Source: Caldifarciminota bacterium (GTDB taxonomy: Bacteria > SDB-A). From it: a stretch of DNA of 42,796 nt. The stretch lies in the NCBI GenBank assembly GCA_016929715.1, contig JAFGIG010000049.1, positions 1-42,796 on the forward strand. Reading direction: 5' to 3'. The notes beneath the pieces are model-generated. The model ran no database searches and was not told where the DNA came from. It saw only the letters and a list, made by a program, of their open reading frames with translations. A program made the position numbers and the translations under genes. This document shows positions 14,025 through 22,571 of this stretch, piece after piece; within the stretch, counting starts at the first letter, position 1, and every line of letters starts with the position of its first letter.

Positions 14025-17000
14025 TTACCCCAAAATAATGTCCCATTTTGTTTTATTCACGGCTGTTTCGAAAGATTTTAGTTCATTTTTAAGGCAATTT
14101 AAGAGTTCGAGAGAGCGCTCAAAATTTTCGCTGGAAGCAGATTCTTCCAGTTTTTGCGATATATCTCTTAATTTTTCAGCCCCGATATATGAAGCGCCGC
14201 CTTTTATTGAATGCGCAAGTTCAGATACCTTCTTATAGTCGAATTTGCTTAAAAACAATGTTAGAGATTCGATTTCTCCCGGAGTTTGTTCGAGGAAAAT
14301 GTCCACGAGTTCCTTGAGCATGGCTCTTTGCTCGGAATATCTTTTGAGAGCTTCCTTGATTTCGAAAATCTCTGGATCGACTTTTTCAACTGCATTATCA
14401 AGCTGTAATCCGAAATCAGAGGGTTCCCTCTTTTGGGTTTCAGGAGTCCATTTATCGAGAATTTCCTTTATATCTTTTACGGTAACGGGCTTTCTCAGGT
14501 AATCGTCCATGCCGCAGTGCAGGCATTTGTCTTTGTCATCTTTGTATATATTCGCCGTCAAGGCAATAATAACAGGCTGTTTAATACTTTGTCCGAATTT
14601 TCTGATTTCTTTAGATGTCTTATACCCATCCATCTCGGGCATCTGAAGGTCCATTAAGACTATGTCGAAGCATTCGGCGGAAGAAATCATTTCCAGAGCA
14701 CCAAGACCGTTGTCGGTATGATATACACGGCACCCGAGTTTTTCCAGAATGGTTTTTACTACTTTCTGGCTGATGAGATTGTCTTCGACAAGAAGCACTG
14801 AGGCGTTGAACTTTTTGTCAAATTCGTTTTTTGCCGTTTTTTTTGATTTGTAGACAGCTTCATCAGGATTGCCGACTAAGGCGGATATGCTCTCTAATCG
14901 CTCGTTATCCGATCTCACTGCTTCTATAAGCGCATTGTAGAGATCATTTCTGCTGACGGGTTTTGAAAGGTATGATGAGAATCCTATTCCCATAAAAGAA
15001 TATTTGTCAGCGGATTTCCCAACGGAGGACATCATTATCAAAGACATTTTGTTTATTCGCGGATCTGATTTAATCGCTCTCCCGAGCGCTTCACCGTCCA
15101 TTTCCGGCATGAGATAATCCAATAGAGCCGCTCTAAAGGGTTCTCCAGAGTTGTGAGCCCTGTATATCGCCTGAAGAGCTTCCGGAGCGTTGGTGAAGGT
15201 TTCATACCGGACGTTCCATGTCTGGAGAAATTCCGAAAATATTTTAAGGTTAATTAGATTGTCGTCGACTATAGCTATTTTAACTCCTGCCAAAGAGTTG
15301 TCATAGAAGTCCTCGTCAAAATAACCGTCGTCAACAGGAAGAGTGAGAGAAAAAGAAAAATCGGATCCTTTGCCATGTTCGCTTTTCACTTCGATTGTTC
15401 CGTTCATAAGTTTGACAAGCTTTTTAGCTATGGATAAGCCGAGTCCGGTTCCGCCGTATTTTCTAGTTGTAGAGCTGTCAACCTGGGTAAAATCTTCGAA
15501 GATCAGATCTCTTTTTTCTTTGGGTATGCCGATTCCCGTGTCCTGAACACTGACCTTAAAAGCCGCGCACTCTCCGGAAATTTCTTTGAATTCGACATCT
15601 ACGAGAACATGACCCTTTTCCGTGAATTTTAGAGCGTTGCCAATAAAATTGAATAGTATCTGTCTTATACGGTTTTCGTCTCCGACGAAGCGGTTCGGGG
15701 CGTCAGGATCGTATCTGAAAATAAGTTCTATTCCTTTCTCGGAAGCAGTGCTTCTGAAAGTTTCTAAAAGGTGGCGGATGAGTTTTTCGAGATTGAATGA
15801 TTTTTCTTCGAGTTCGAATTTGCCGGCTTCGATTTTTGAAAAATCGAGTATTTCGTTTACGACCGACAGTAAAGTGTGAGACGACATAACAGCCATTCTA
15901 AGGTAGTCTTTTTGCTCTTCCGAAAGCTCTGTATTCTCGAGAATGTTGAGCATGCCGATTATGCCGTTTAAGGGCGTTCTGATTTCATGACTCATGTTGG
16001 CGAGAAACTGACTCTTTGTTTTAGTTGCCGTTTCCGCTTCTTCTTTTGCTTTTTTCAGCTGGTCCTCAAATGTTTTCTGCTGGGTGATGTCAAGAGCCAG
16101 TTCGTATCTTACCCATTTGCCGTCAGACCATTTTATTGCTTTGTTGAAATTTTTATACCATTTGCCTGTCTTTTCATTATAGTGAATCCACGTGTAGGAT
16201 TTGCCGAGGTTATCTCCGAAAATGCGGTTATTTGGGCAGAATTCGCAGGGTTCATCGAGATCGTTGATGACTTTGTGGCATTTCTGGCCTATTAAATCGC
16301 CGAAAAGGTTTCGGAGGGTTTTATTTGAGAAAAGAAATTCGTGGTTTTCAGGATCTATTATGTAGATTATCTCTTCAATGCTGTCGAAAACTGAAAGCAG
16401 CTGCAGATGCTCGTTCTTCAGTTTTTTTTCGTTTTCAAGCCTTTCTGAGATATCCCTCGAGATGGAAAAAATAGCCGGTTTGCCTCGCCAAACGCCTTTT
16501 TTTACTACTGTTTCAACGGGGATAAGGGTCCCGGTTTTGGATCTCAGGCTGACGCGCCATGTTTTGTCTTCATTCTCAATCATGTTTTTGAGTATTTTTT
16601 TTGATATTTTTCTCTGATGCGCCGGATAGAGTTGGTGAACTTTCATTCTATATAGAGCGTTTTCAGAGAATCCGAGCCGAGTGAGCAGTTCGTTGTTGGC
16701 TTTAATAATATTGCCATCGAAGTCCAGGACGCAGACGAGATCTTTTAGGTTTTCAAAAACTGTTTTCAGGTCTTCTGCATTGGATCCGGAAAATTCTCTT
16801 AAACCAATAGATCTGTCAACGGACTGCATTAATGCTATTTTTGAAAGGTAGAGGATAGACTCCACCTTTTCAAAATTTAGATCTGAAAATTTTACTGAAT
16901 TTTCCGAAAAAATTAATGAAAATAAAAGGGCTCCGGGAAGTGATACATAGGGAAGAAGAAGGATTTGAAGAGAAGGTTTTGAGGCAGTTTTGAATAAATG

Positions 17001-17255
17001 TATTTTATCCGCTTTTTTCTTTTTATCCCAAAGATGTTCTAAGACAGCCTTTTCAAGGGCGGTTTTCTTTTTTACCGGAAAAGGGGTAAAGATTTTTACA
17101 AATCCGCTGTAACTATAAGAAATAAAAGCAGACTTAAAAGATTTGTCGATTGAATTGAGTTTTTTGCCCGTCCTTAGGAGAATATCCGGAGGATGGGGTT
17201 CTGATAGAAAAAAAAATTCAATTAGCTTTTTGTCTTCAGAAACGCTCGTTTTCAT
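14025..17255 (-). CDS. Hybrid sensor histidine kinase (PAS-PAS-HisKA-HATPase-REC-REC-Hpt)
   Basis: A 1076-residue kinase without transmembrane segments. Residues 1-170 are an unassigned N-terminal region, perhaps a divergent GAF. Two PAS domains follow at about 172-280 ('LVCVLDFDGNIIKANNELL') and 295-400; the second contains a four-cysteine stretch around 'CEFCPN'. HisKA carries H423 in 'FLANMSHEIRTPLNG'. The ATPase has N-box 'NRIRQILFNFIGNALKF', 'DTGIGIP' and 'GGTGLGLSI'. Receiver 1 (about 658-780) has 'AIVDDN' and 'LLDYLMPEMDG'; receiver 2 (about 817-935) has 'LLVEDN' and 'VLMDLQMPEMDG'. The Hpt domain (about 985-1065) has 'LAHSIKGGASYIGA'. This is a complete BarA-like phosphorelay, probably feeding the HD-GYP regulator encoded next. 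The start has no SD; an extended -10 lies 11 bases upstream. Confidence 0.93.
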   Translation of the reverse strand: MKTSVSEDKKLIEFFFLSEPHPPDILLRTGKKLNSIDKSFKSAFISYSYSGFVKIFTPFPVKKKTALEKAVLEHLWDKKKKADKIHLFKTASKPSLQILLLPYVSLPGALLFSLIFSENSVKFSDLNFEKVESILYLSKIALMQSVDRSIGLREFSGSNAEDLKTVFENLKDLVCVLDFDGNIIKANNELLTRLGFSENALYRMKVHQLYPAHQRKISKKILKNMIENEDKTWRVSLRSKTGTLIPVETVVKKGVWRGKPAIFSISRDISERLENEKKLKNEHLQLLSVFDSIEEIIYIIDPENHEFLFSNKTLRNLFGDLIGQKCHKVINDLDEPCEFCPNNRIFGDNLGKSYTWIHYNEKTGKWYKNFNKAIKWSDGKWVRYELALDITQQKTFEDQLKKAKEEAETATKTKSQFLANMSHEIRTPLNGIIGMLNILENTELSEEQKDYLRMAVMSSHTLLSVVNEILDFSKIEAGKFELEEKSFNLEKLIRHLLETFRSTASEKGIELIFRYDPDAPNRFVGDENRIRQILFNFIGNALKFTEKGHVLVDVEFKEISGECAAFKVSVQDTGIGIPKEKRDLIFEDFTQVDSSTTRKYGGTGLGLSIAKKLVKLMNGTIEVKSEHGKGSDFSFSLTLPVDDGYFDEDFYDNSLAGVKIAIVDDNLINLKIFSEFLQTWNVRYETFTNAPEALQAIYRAHNSGEPFRAALLDYLMPEMDGEALGRAIKSDPRINKMSLIMMSSVGKSADKYSFMGIGFSSYLSKPVSRNDLYNALIEAVRSDNERLESISALVGNPDEAVYKSKKTAKNEFDKKFNASVLLVEDNLISQKVVKTILEKLGCRVYHTDNGLGALEMISSAECFDIVLMDLQMPEMDGYKTSKEIRKFGQSIKQPVIIALTANIYKDDKDKCLHCGMDDYLRKPVTVKDIKEILDKWTPETQKREPSDFGLQLDNAVEKVDPEIFEIKEALKRYSEQRAMLKELVDIFLEQTPGEIESLTLFLSKFDYKKVSELAHSIKGGASYIGAEKLRDISQKLEESASSENFERSLELLNCLKNELKSFETAVNKTKWDIILG

Positions 17256-17266
17256 AATTTTGACTT

Positions 17267-17275
17267 ATTATATCA
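17267..17275 (-). promoter_or_regulatory. Extended -10 promoter of the hybrid kinase
   Basis: TGATATAAT on the minus strand (TGn plus perfect TATAAT at 17267-17272) lies 11 bases before the ATG. No good -35 is seen. The predicted start leaves a leader of only 4-5 bases and no SD. Confidence 0.45.
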
Positions 17276-17280
17276 GTTCC

Positions 17281-17308
17281 TTGACTTTTTTAGTAGACTA
17301 GATAAAAA
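17281..17308 (+). promoter_or_regulatory. Promoter for tRNA-Val and the diguanylate cyclase
   Basis: TTGACT (17281-17286), 16 bases, TAAAAA (17303-17308), about 43 bases upstream of the tRNA. It is back to back with the kinase promoter. Confidence 0.4.
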
Positions 17309-17350
17309 AATCTTTCAAGATGGCACGAATTCTGGTAGATTTAGTTTTTC

Positions 17351-17424
17351 GGGCGGATAGTTCAGCTGGTCAGAACGCCTGCTTTACACGCAGGAGGCCA
17401 CAGGTTCGAATCCTGTTCCGCCCA
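17351..17424 (+). tRNA. tRNA-Val (anticodon UAC)
   Basis: A complete cloverleaf of 74 bases. The acceptor arms GGGCGGA (17351-17357) and TCCGCCC (17417-17423) pair, with discriminator A at 17424. The anticodon stem CCTGC/GCAGG encloses loop TTTACAC, giving anticodon TAC, which reads GUA/GUG valine codons. The T-arm CAGGTTCGAATCCTG is standard. CCA is not encoded; the next bases are TAT, so CCA must be added by nucleotidyltransferase. The downstream diguanylate cyclase gene starts 30 bases after its end. Confidence 0.97.
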
Positions 17425-17454
17425 TATATCCTTATCAACAACTGAGGTGCTGTT

Positions 17455-18360
17455 TTGATAACCAGGGAATGTCCCGAAATAGGAAGTGTTCTGGAAAATC
17501 TCATCGAAGGCGCTTATGTAATAAGTAAAAACGGTGAGGTTGTTTTCTGGAATAAGGCGGCAGAGAGAATAACAGGCTGGCATCAGGAAGAAGTTATCGG
17601 CAGAAAGTGCTCAGACGGAATTCTTGTGCACCTTGACGAGTTTTGTTCCATGAATTGTTCAGGAAAATGCATGGCCCGTGAAGTTATCATGTCCGGGAAA
17701 ACAGCGGCTGCGGAACTCTATTTTCATCACAAGGAAGGCCACAGAGTCCTTGTCAACACGAAGATGATACCTTTAAGATATAAATCCGAAAAAGCTGATT
17801 TCTGCGTCCAGTTGTTCTGCGAAAATTATTCGGGCAAAGCTTATAAAAAAAGAATCCAACAGCTCGAGAAACTCACTCTTTCTGATCATCTCACAGGGAT
17901 CGGAAACAGAAAAATAGCTGAAATCTCCCTTGAGACAGGTATATACAAGCTTAAAAAATATTCTATTCCCTTCGGACTTGTATTTGCGGATATTGATGAT
18001 TTTAAGACTGTAAACGACGAGTTCGGACACAGCGCCGGAGACAGCGTTTTACAAATGGTCGCTAGAACCATCGAAGGAAATTTAAGACAGGGAGACAAAG
18101 CCTGCAGATGGGGAGGAGAAGAGTTCGTGTTGATTACTGACAATGCCAAAATTCAGGAGACAGGGTTTTTAGCCGAAAGGATAAGAAAACTCGTCGAAAG
18201 CTCGTTTTTAACTATAAACGAAAAAAAAACTGCAGTGACTATTTCCGCTGGAGTAACCGAAGCTCTCAAAGAAGATTCGGTTCAAACATTGATAGACAGA
18301 GCGGACAGCCTAATGTTTTTGAGCAAAAAAAGAGGCAAAAACGCGCTGACTCTCGGTTGA
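17455..18360 (+). CDS. PAS-GGDEF diguanylate cyclase
   Basis: A 301-residue soluble protein. The PAS domain spans about 8-125 ('IEGAYVISKNGEVVFWNKAAERITGW'); it contains four cysteines in 'CSDGILVHLDEFCSMNCSG', C-x3-C after 'LDEF', a feature of some PAS domains with possible metal or redox sensing. The GGDEF domain (about 140-301) has 'LTLSDHLTGIGNRK', 'FADIDDFKTVNDEFGHSAGD', the active-site loop WGGEEF near residue 220, and RQGD five residues before it, a product-inhibition I-site. It should make c-di-GMP from two GTP. The TTG start has GAGGTG about six bases upstream. It probably shares a transcript with tRNA-Val and balances the HD-GYP enzyme encoded 3.4 kb away. Confidence 0.9.
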   Translation: MITRECPEIGSVLENLIEGAYVISKNGEVVFWNKAAERITGWHQEEVIGRKCSDGILVHLDEFCSMNCSGKCMAREVIMSGKTAAAELYFHHKEGHRVLVNTKMIPLRYKSEKADFCVQLFCENYSGKAYKKRIQQLEKLTLSDHLTGIGNRKIAEISLETGIYKLKKYSIPFGLVFADIDDFKTVNDEFGHSAGDSVLQMVARTIEGNLRQGDKACRWGGEEFVLITDNAKIQETGFLAERIRKLVESSFLTINEKKTAVTISAGVTEALKEDSVQTLIDRADSLMFLSKKRGKNALTLG

Positions 18361-18364
18361 AACA

Positions 18365-18943
18365 TCAAACTGTAACGAGCGCCGAAAATCCCATAAAGGC
18401 TATTGATAAAAGAGAAGCCAAAATTAGATTTATTGGCGTCCCCTTGAAGGGTGCAGGAGTGTCAGCTGTTTCGAGCCTTTCTCTGATTCCCGCCATTATA
18501 ACGAGCGCGAGCGTGAATCCTATGCCCGCCCCGAGTGCGTAAACAAGCGAAGCGGCGAGTGAATATTTTTTGAGTATCGCGTCAATGGCTATTCCGAGAA
18601 TAGCGCAGTTCGTTGTGATTAACGGAAGATAAATTCCGAGCGAGTGGTAAAGAGCGGGAACATTTTTTTTCAAAATCATTTCAACGAGCTGAACCAGAGA
18701 GGCTATTATAAGTATGAAAGTTATGGTTTGGAGATACGCGAGACCGAGAGGATTGAGGATGTAATGCTGGAGGGGCCATGTCACGCTTACAGCGAGAACC
18801 ATGACGAATATGACTGCTATGCCCATTCCGACTGCAGAATCGAGTTTCTTGCTCACGCCCAGAAACGGGCAGATTCCGAGAAATCTGCTCAGAACAAAAT
18901 TATTCACAAGAGCAGCTGATATAAATATAAGCAAAAAAATCAT
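18365..18943 (-). CDS. rnfA: Rnf electron transport complex subunit A
   Basis: A 192-residue membrane subunit with six helices, homologous to RsxA and NqrE. The start 'IFISAALVNNFVLSRFLGICPFLGVS' carries the conserved cysteine that, with its counterpart in RnfE, ligates the iron-sulphur cluster lying in the membrane between the two inverted-topology subunits. The second conserved site is 'LPLITTNCAILGIAI'. 'LGAGIGFTLALVIMAGIRERL' closes the domain. It is the last gene of the cluster; normally rnfB follows, but here the next gene is a convergent GGDEF gene four bases away. GAGG lies eight bases before the ATG. Confidence 0.95.
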   Translation of the reverse strand: MIFLLIFISAALVNNFVLSRFLGICPFLGVSKKLDSAVGMGIAVIFVMVLAVSVTWPLQHYILNPLGLAYLQTITFILIIASLVQLVEMILKKNVPALYHSLGIYLPLITTNCAILGIAIDAILKKYSLAASLVYALGAGIGFTLALVIMAGIRERLETADTPAPFKGTPINLILASLLSIAFMGFSALVTV

Positions 18944-18953
18944 GACTTAAACC

Positions 18954-19568
18954 TCATTTTCTTTTTTCAGTGAATACTTTCACGAAAGCCATCATCAGCC
19001 CTAGCATGAGAAAACCACCGGGAGGGAGAATCATTATGAGCATTGGGTTTTTCGAGTAAGATTCACCAAGAATGTTGAAACCGAGGACTGTCCCGCTGCC
19101 GAGAATTTCTCTGAAAGCTCCGAGAAAAAAAAGAGTCAGAGTGAATCCGATTCCCATGCCGATTCCGTCGAGGATTGAAAGAAAAACATTGTTTTTAGAA
19201 GCGAATGCTTCTGCTCTGCCGAGGATTATGCAGTTGACTACAATCAACGGAATGAACAATCCGAGAACCTTAAATAGCTCATAAAAATACGCGTTCATCA
19301 CAAGCTGTATCACTGTGACGAAAGAAGCTATTACGACAATAAATATGGGGATTCTGACTTCATCCGGAACGAATTTTCTGATCAAAGATATGACGGAATT
19401 CGAACCGATGAGAACCGCCGTCGCCGCGATACCCATCGCGATGCCGTTTTTGGCACTTGTCGTGACGGCGAGCGTTGGGCACATTCCGAGGACTAACACG
19501 AGAACGGGATTCTCTTTTACTATGCCTTTGGCGAGTTCGAAAAAAGGTCCTTTCTTTTTCATCTTCAA
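18954..19568 (-). CDS. rnfE: Rnf electron transport complex subunit E
   Basis: A 204-residue membrane subunit, homologous to RsxE and NqrD and paralogous to RnfA with inverted topology. The hallmarks 'NPVLVLVLGMCPTLAVTTSAKNG' and 'FIPLIVVNCIILGRAEAFASKN' each contain the cysteine expected for the shared membrane cluster. 'GIGMGIGFTLTLFFLGAFREILG' follows. The start overlaps the rnfG stop by four bases (ATGA), and rnfA follows after ten bases. Confidence 0.95.
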   Translation of the reverse strand: MKMKKKGPFFELAKGIVKENPVLVLVLGMCPTLAVTTSAKNGIAMGIAATAVLIGSNSVISLIRKFVPDEVRIPIFIVVIASFVTVIQLVMNAYFYELFKVLGLFIPLIVVNCIILGRAEAFASKNNVFLSILDGIGMGIGFTLTLFFLGAFREILGSGTVLGFNILGESYSKNPMLIMILPPGGFLMLGLMMAFVKVFTEKRK

Positions 19569-20146
19569 TTCCTTATTTTCAGAGTGTCGGCTGTTCTGAC
19601 GCTTTGGCTGACGGCTGCACAGACAGCTCTTGGCGAGATTGTAGCTCCGCTTATCGCATCGATATCTCCGCCGTCTTTTAAGACTCCGAAATTGCCGTTA
19701 ATCAGCGTTGAGTTGTCCAAAGATTTTCCTGCGAATTGAAATCTCCATAAGGAATCCTGTATTTTCGCTCCAAGACCGGGCGTTTCAGATTGACTGAGTA
19801 TTTCTACTGAAGTGATGCAATTCTTGGAAAGATCGACGCCTGTCAGGACCATCACTTTTCCAGCGTAGCCGATACCCGTGTCTTCAAAAGCTATTCCGAC
19901 AGTGTCTCCGTTTTTAATGGCGAGATATCCCATTTTTATTGTGTCTCCCGAGTTATTGGTAAGATAGTAGGGGTTTTCTATAGGGTTATTGTCAGGTTCG
20001 AGGGAAGAGAATACATTGTTAAGTTTAAGACCTTTTTCGGCGATTTCAGCCTTTTGTATCGGTTCTTTTGTCTTGTCGTAAACAATGGCGAGCAAAGCGC
20101 CGCAAATAAGCGTTATCAAGGTCAAGGAAAAAATAAGACGTATCAT
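19565..20146 (-). CDS. rnfG: Rnf electron transport complex subunit G (covalent FMN)
   Basis: A 193-residue protein with one N-terminal membrane anchor (about 3-22) and an extracytoplasmic FMN-binding domain. 'DAISGATISPRAV' at about 163-175 contains the SGAT flavinylation motif, where T169 should carry FMN by phosphoester linkage. 'SQSETPGLGAKI' at 118-129 is the second conserved element. An ApbE-type flavin transferase is needed; none is in the window. Both ends overlap neighbouring rnf genes by four bases, implying translational coupling. Confidence 0.94.
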   Translation of the reverse strand: MIRLIFSLTLITLICGALLAIVYDKTKEPIQKAEIAEKGLKLNNVFSSLEPDNNPIENPYYLTNNSGDTIKMGYLAIKNGDTVGIAFEDTGIGYAGKVMVLTGVDLSKNCITSVEILSQSETPGLGAKIQDSLWRFQFAGKSLDNSTLINGNFGVLKDGGDIDAISGATISPRAVCAAVSQSVRTADTLKIRN

Positions 20147-21243
20147 TTGACCTCCTGAATGCCGAATTTTTTAGGCCTTATGAATCTGTCTATAAGAGGC
20201 GTAAAGGCGTTCATTATTAGAATAGAATAACACACGCCTTCGGGGTAACCACCGTAAGTTCTTATAATTACAACGAGAAACCCGGCACATAAACCGAACA
20301 ATATCTGACCTTTGTCAGTCATAGGAGAGGTCACCATGTCGGTTGCCATGAAAAATGCGCCGAGCATTAATCCTCCGGAGACTACGGAAAAAAATGGATT
20401 GCCGCTGAAAAATCCGTTTGTCCCTCCGATTAACCAAGTCAAGATAAATACCACGCCGATAAAAGAAAACGGCATCCTCCAATTGACTATTTTCAGCGCG
20501 CAAAGAAACAAGCCCCCTATTAGCAGAAGCAAAGCGGATGTCTCTCCGAGAGAGCCTCCCGTGTTTCCGAGAAACATATTTTTGATTGTTTCCCATGAGT
20601 AAAGAGTTTGTATAGATCCTCTCGCCTTGTCTTTCTGAAGGTCTGTTGAAGCCGGGTTTGAAAGGACTCTTCTGGCGTCTTTCAAGAGTCCCAGAGGTGT
20701 CGCAGAAGTCATCGCGTCAAGTTCTTCAGATGAGACAACACTTTCGATGTTAGTCCGGAGTTTGTCATTTATAAATCCTGATGCTGTGGAATTCGTCAGG
20801 ACGGGGGATATCCAACTTGCAGTCATGAGGGTCGGATAGGCGGCGACGAGGAAAGCCCTGCCTATAAGTGCGGGGTTGAATATGTTATGACCAAGACCCC
20901 CAAAGACCATTTTTCCGAACCATATTGAGACGAAAGCTCCGATTACGGGAACCCATATCGGGACGGAAGCCGGGAGATTGAAGGAAAGGAGAAGTCCTGT
21001 AAGAGCTGCGCTGCCGTCCGTCAGGCTTTTTAAGCCTCTTTTTCTGAGAATTTCGGCTATAGCTTCCGCTGCTATAGCTGAAATCGTTCCTGTGAGCATT
21101 AGTATCCCTGAGTAGTAGCCGAAAAAAAGAATCGACGCAGCCGCGGAGGGAACCAGCGCCGCGATCACAAGGAGCATGATTCTTCTAGTAGTTGTCGGAT
21201 CCTTTACATGAGGAGAAGAGGAAAGACGCAGATTCTGGATCAT
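20143..21243 (-). CDS. rnfD: Rnf electron transport complex subunit D (covalent FMN)
   Basis: A 366-residue subunit with about ten helices, homologous to RsxD and NqrB. It begins 'LRLSSSPHVKDPTTTRRIM', typical of RnfD. 'LTDGSAALTGLLLSFNLP' and 'FGGLGHNIFNPALIGRAFL' are conserved quinone/flavin-site segments. 'DAMTSATPLG' (176-185) is a variant of the S-x-AT flavinylation motif, with T182 the likely FMN site. 'MGATDMVTSP'-type sequence appears as 'FFMATDMVTSPMTDKGQ'. ATG 21243 was chosen: it has GAGGGG upstream, matches the family N-terminus and overlaps the rnfC stop in ATGA. Upstream in-frame codons would add a spurious leader. Confidence 0.95.
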   Translation of the reverse strand: MIQNLRLSSSPHVKDPTTTRRIMLLVIAALVPSAAASILFFGYYSGILMLTGTISAIAAEAIAEILRKRGLKSLTDGSAALTGLLLSFNLPASVPIWVPVIGAFVSIWFGKMVFGGLGHNIFNPALIGRAFLVAAYPTLMTASWISPVLTNSTASGFINDKLRTNIESVVSSEELDAMTSATPLGLLKDARRVLSNPASTDLQKDKARGSIQTLYSWETIKNMFLGNTGGSLGETSALLLLIGGLFLCALKIVNWRMPFSFIGVVFILTWLIGGTNGFFSGNPFFSVVSGGLMLGAFFMATDMVTSPMTDKGQILFGLCAGFLVVIIRTYGGYPEGVCYSILIMNAFTPLIDRFIRPKKFGIQEVK

Positions 21244-22571
21244 TTTTGAGCCCCTCTCTTTTTCTTGGCTATAATTTTGTTTTTGGCAAGACGTATTAGC
21301 TGGACAAGATCTCTTCTTGCCGGACAGATGAAACTGCATGATCCGCATTCTATGCAGTCTAAAGCGCCGACAGACCCGGCTGTTTCAAGGTCTCCTGTTT
21401 CCGATCTCGCGGCTATTTCATAAGGCATAAGACCAATCGGGCAGACAGTAACACAACGGGAGCATCTTATGCAGTTAGTCTGCGGTTTTTCCGTAGATTC
21501 GGTTTTAGATAAGACGAGAATCCCTGAAGTGCTTTTTATCACTGGAACTCCGTCTGTCCGCTGGCTGACACCCATCATAGGTCCCCCGAAAATTACTTTT
21601 CCCGGTTCGCCAAGATAGCCGCCTAAAAATTCAATGATATCACTGACATAAGTTCCGACTGGGACGAGAAGATTGGCTCTTCTTTTCACCGCGCCCGTCA
21701 CAGTAGTCACTCTCTTAATAAGAGGCTCTCCGGAATAAACGGCGTCATAAAGAGCCGCCGCTGTCCCAACATTCTGAACCAGAACGCCGACATCTACGGG
21801 TAGGCCTCCTGAAGGGACTTCTTTGCCGGTTATGGCATTAATAAGCTGTTTTTCTGCGCCTTGCGGATATTTGGTCTTCATTACTTTGAGCTCAATCCAG
21901 TCTTCACCGGATGTCAGTTTTTCCCATTCGCGGACCGCCTCAGGTTTATTCGATTCAATGGCTATGAATGTTTTTTTTGCGAGGCAGGCTTTCATCATTA
22001 ATTTCGCTCCGAGAAGTATCTTTTCAGGCTTCTCGAGCATGAGTCTGTAATCGGCCGTCAGATAAGGTTCACATTCGGCTCCGTTCAAAATCAATGATTC
22101 ATAGTTTTTGCCTTTTGGAGGAATCAGTTTTACGTGAGTCGGAAAAGATGCTCCTCCCATCCCGACAATGCCCGAATTTTTGGCGATATCGGCTATTTCC
22201 TGAGGAGAGAGTTTTTCCGGGTCTTCGGCTTTGAAATAGTCGTCGGATGTCGGAGTATTGTTTGATTCAGTCAAAATAGTCACCGAAATGCCCCTGCCCG
22301 TCACAGGATGATTTGTATAGTCAACGTCTTTAACTTTTCCGGATACAGGGCTGTGGACGTTGGCGGATATGAACCCTTGTGCTTCTCCTATCATTTGGCC
22401 TTTCTTGACAGGGTCGCCTTTTTTAACAAGAGGCTTGGAAGGAGCTCCTAATTGCTGAAGAAGAGGCACGGATATCTCCGGTCTGACCGGAAACTCGATT
22501 ATGCTCTCGTTTTCGGAAAGTTCTTTTTTCTCAGGAGGATGTATTCCGCCCTTAAAAGTCAATTTTCTCAT
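21240..22571 (-). CDS. rnfC: Rnf electron transport complex subunit C (NADH-binding)
   Basis: A 443-residue peripheral subunit that binds NADH and FMN on the cytoplasmic side. The N-terminal 'GGIHPPEKKELS' and a barrel-sandwich region 'PLVKKGDPVKKGQMIGEA...' open it. 'GIVGMGGASFPTHVKL' is the FMN/NADH loop shared with complex I NuoF. 'LNGAECEPYLTADYRLM' follows. Two 4Fe-4S sites lie near residues 368 and 406: 'CIRCSRCVTVCP' and 'CIECGSCSFICP'. The length is the short form, without the long C-terminal repeats of gammaproteobacterial RnfC. Its start overlaps the ftsX stop by four bases, placing rnf in the same message as ftsEX. Confidence 0.95.
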   Translation of the reverse strand: MRKLTFKGGIHPPEKKELSENESIIEFPVRPEISVPLLQQLGAPSKPLVKKGDPVKKGQMIGEAQGFISANVHSPVSGKVKDVDYTNHPVTGRGISVTILTESNNTPTSDDYFKAEDPEKLSPQEIADIAKNSGIVGMGGASFPTHVKLIPPKGKNYESLILNGAECEPYLTADYRLMLEKPEKILLGAKLMMKACLAKKTFIAIESNKPEAVREWEKLTSGEDWIELKVMKTKYPQGAEKQLINAITGKEVPSGGLPVDVGVLVQNVGTAAALYDAVYSGEPLIKRVTTVTGAVKRRANLLVPVGTYVSDIIEFLGGYLGEPGKVIFGGPMMGVSQRTDGVPVIKSTSGILVLSKTESTEKPQTNCIRCSRCVTVCPIGLMPYEIAARSETGDLETAGSVGALDCIECGSCSFICPARRDLVQLIRLAKNKIIAKKKRGAQK

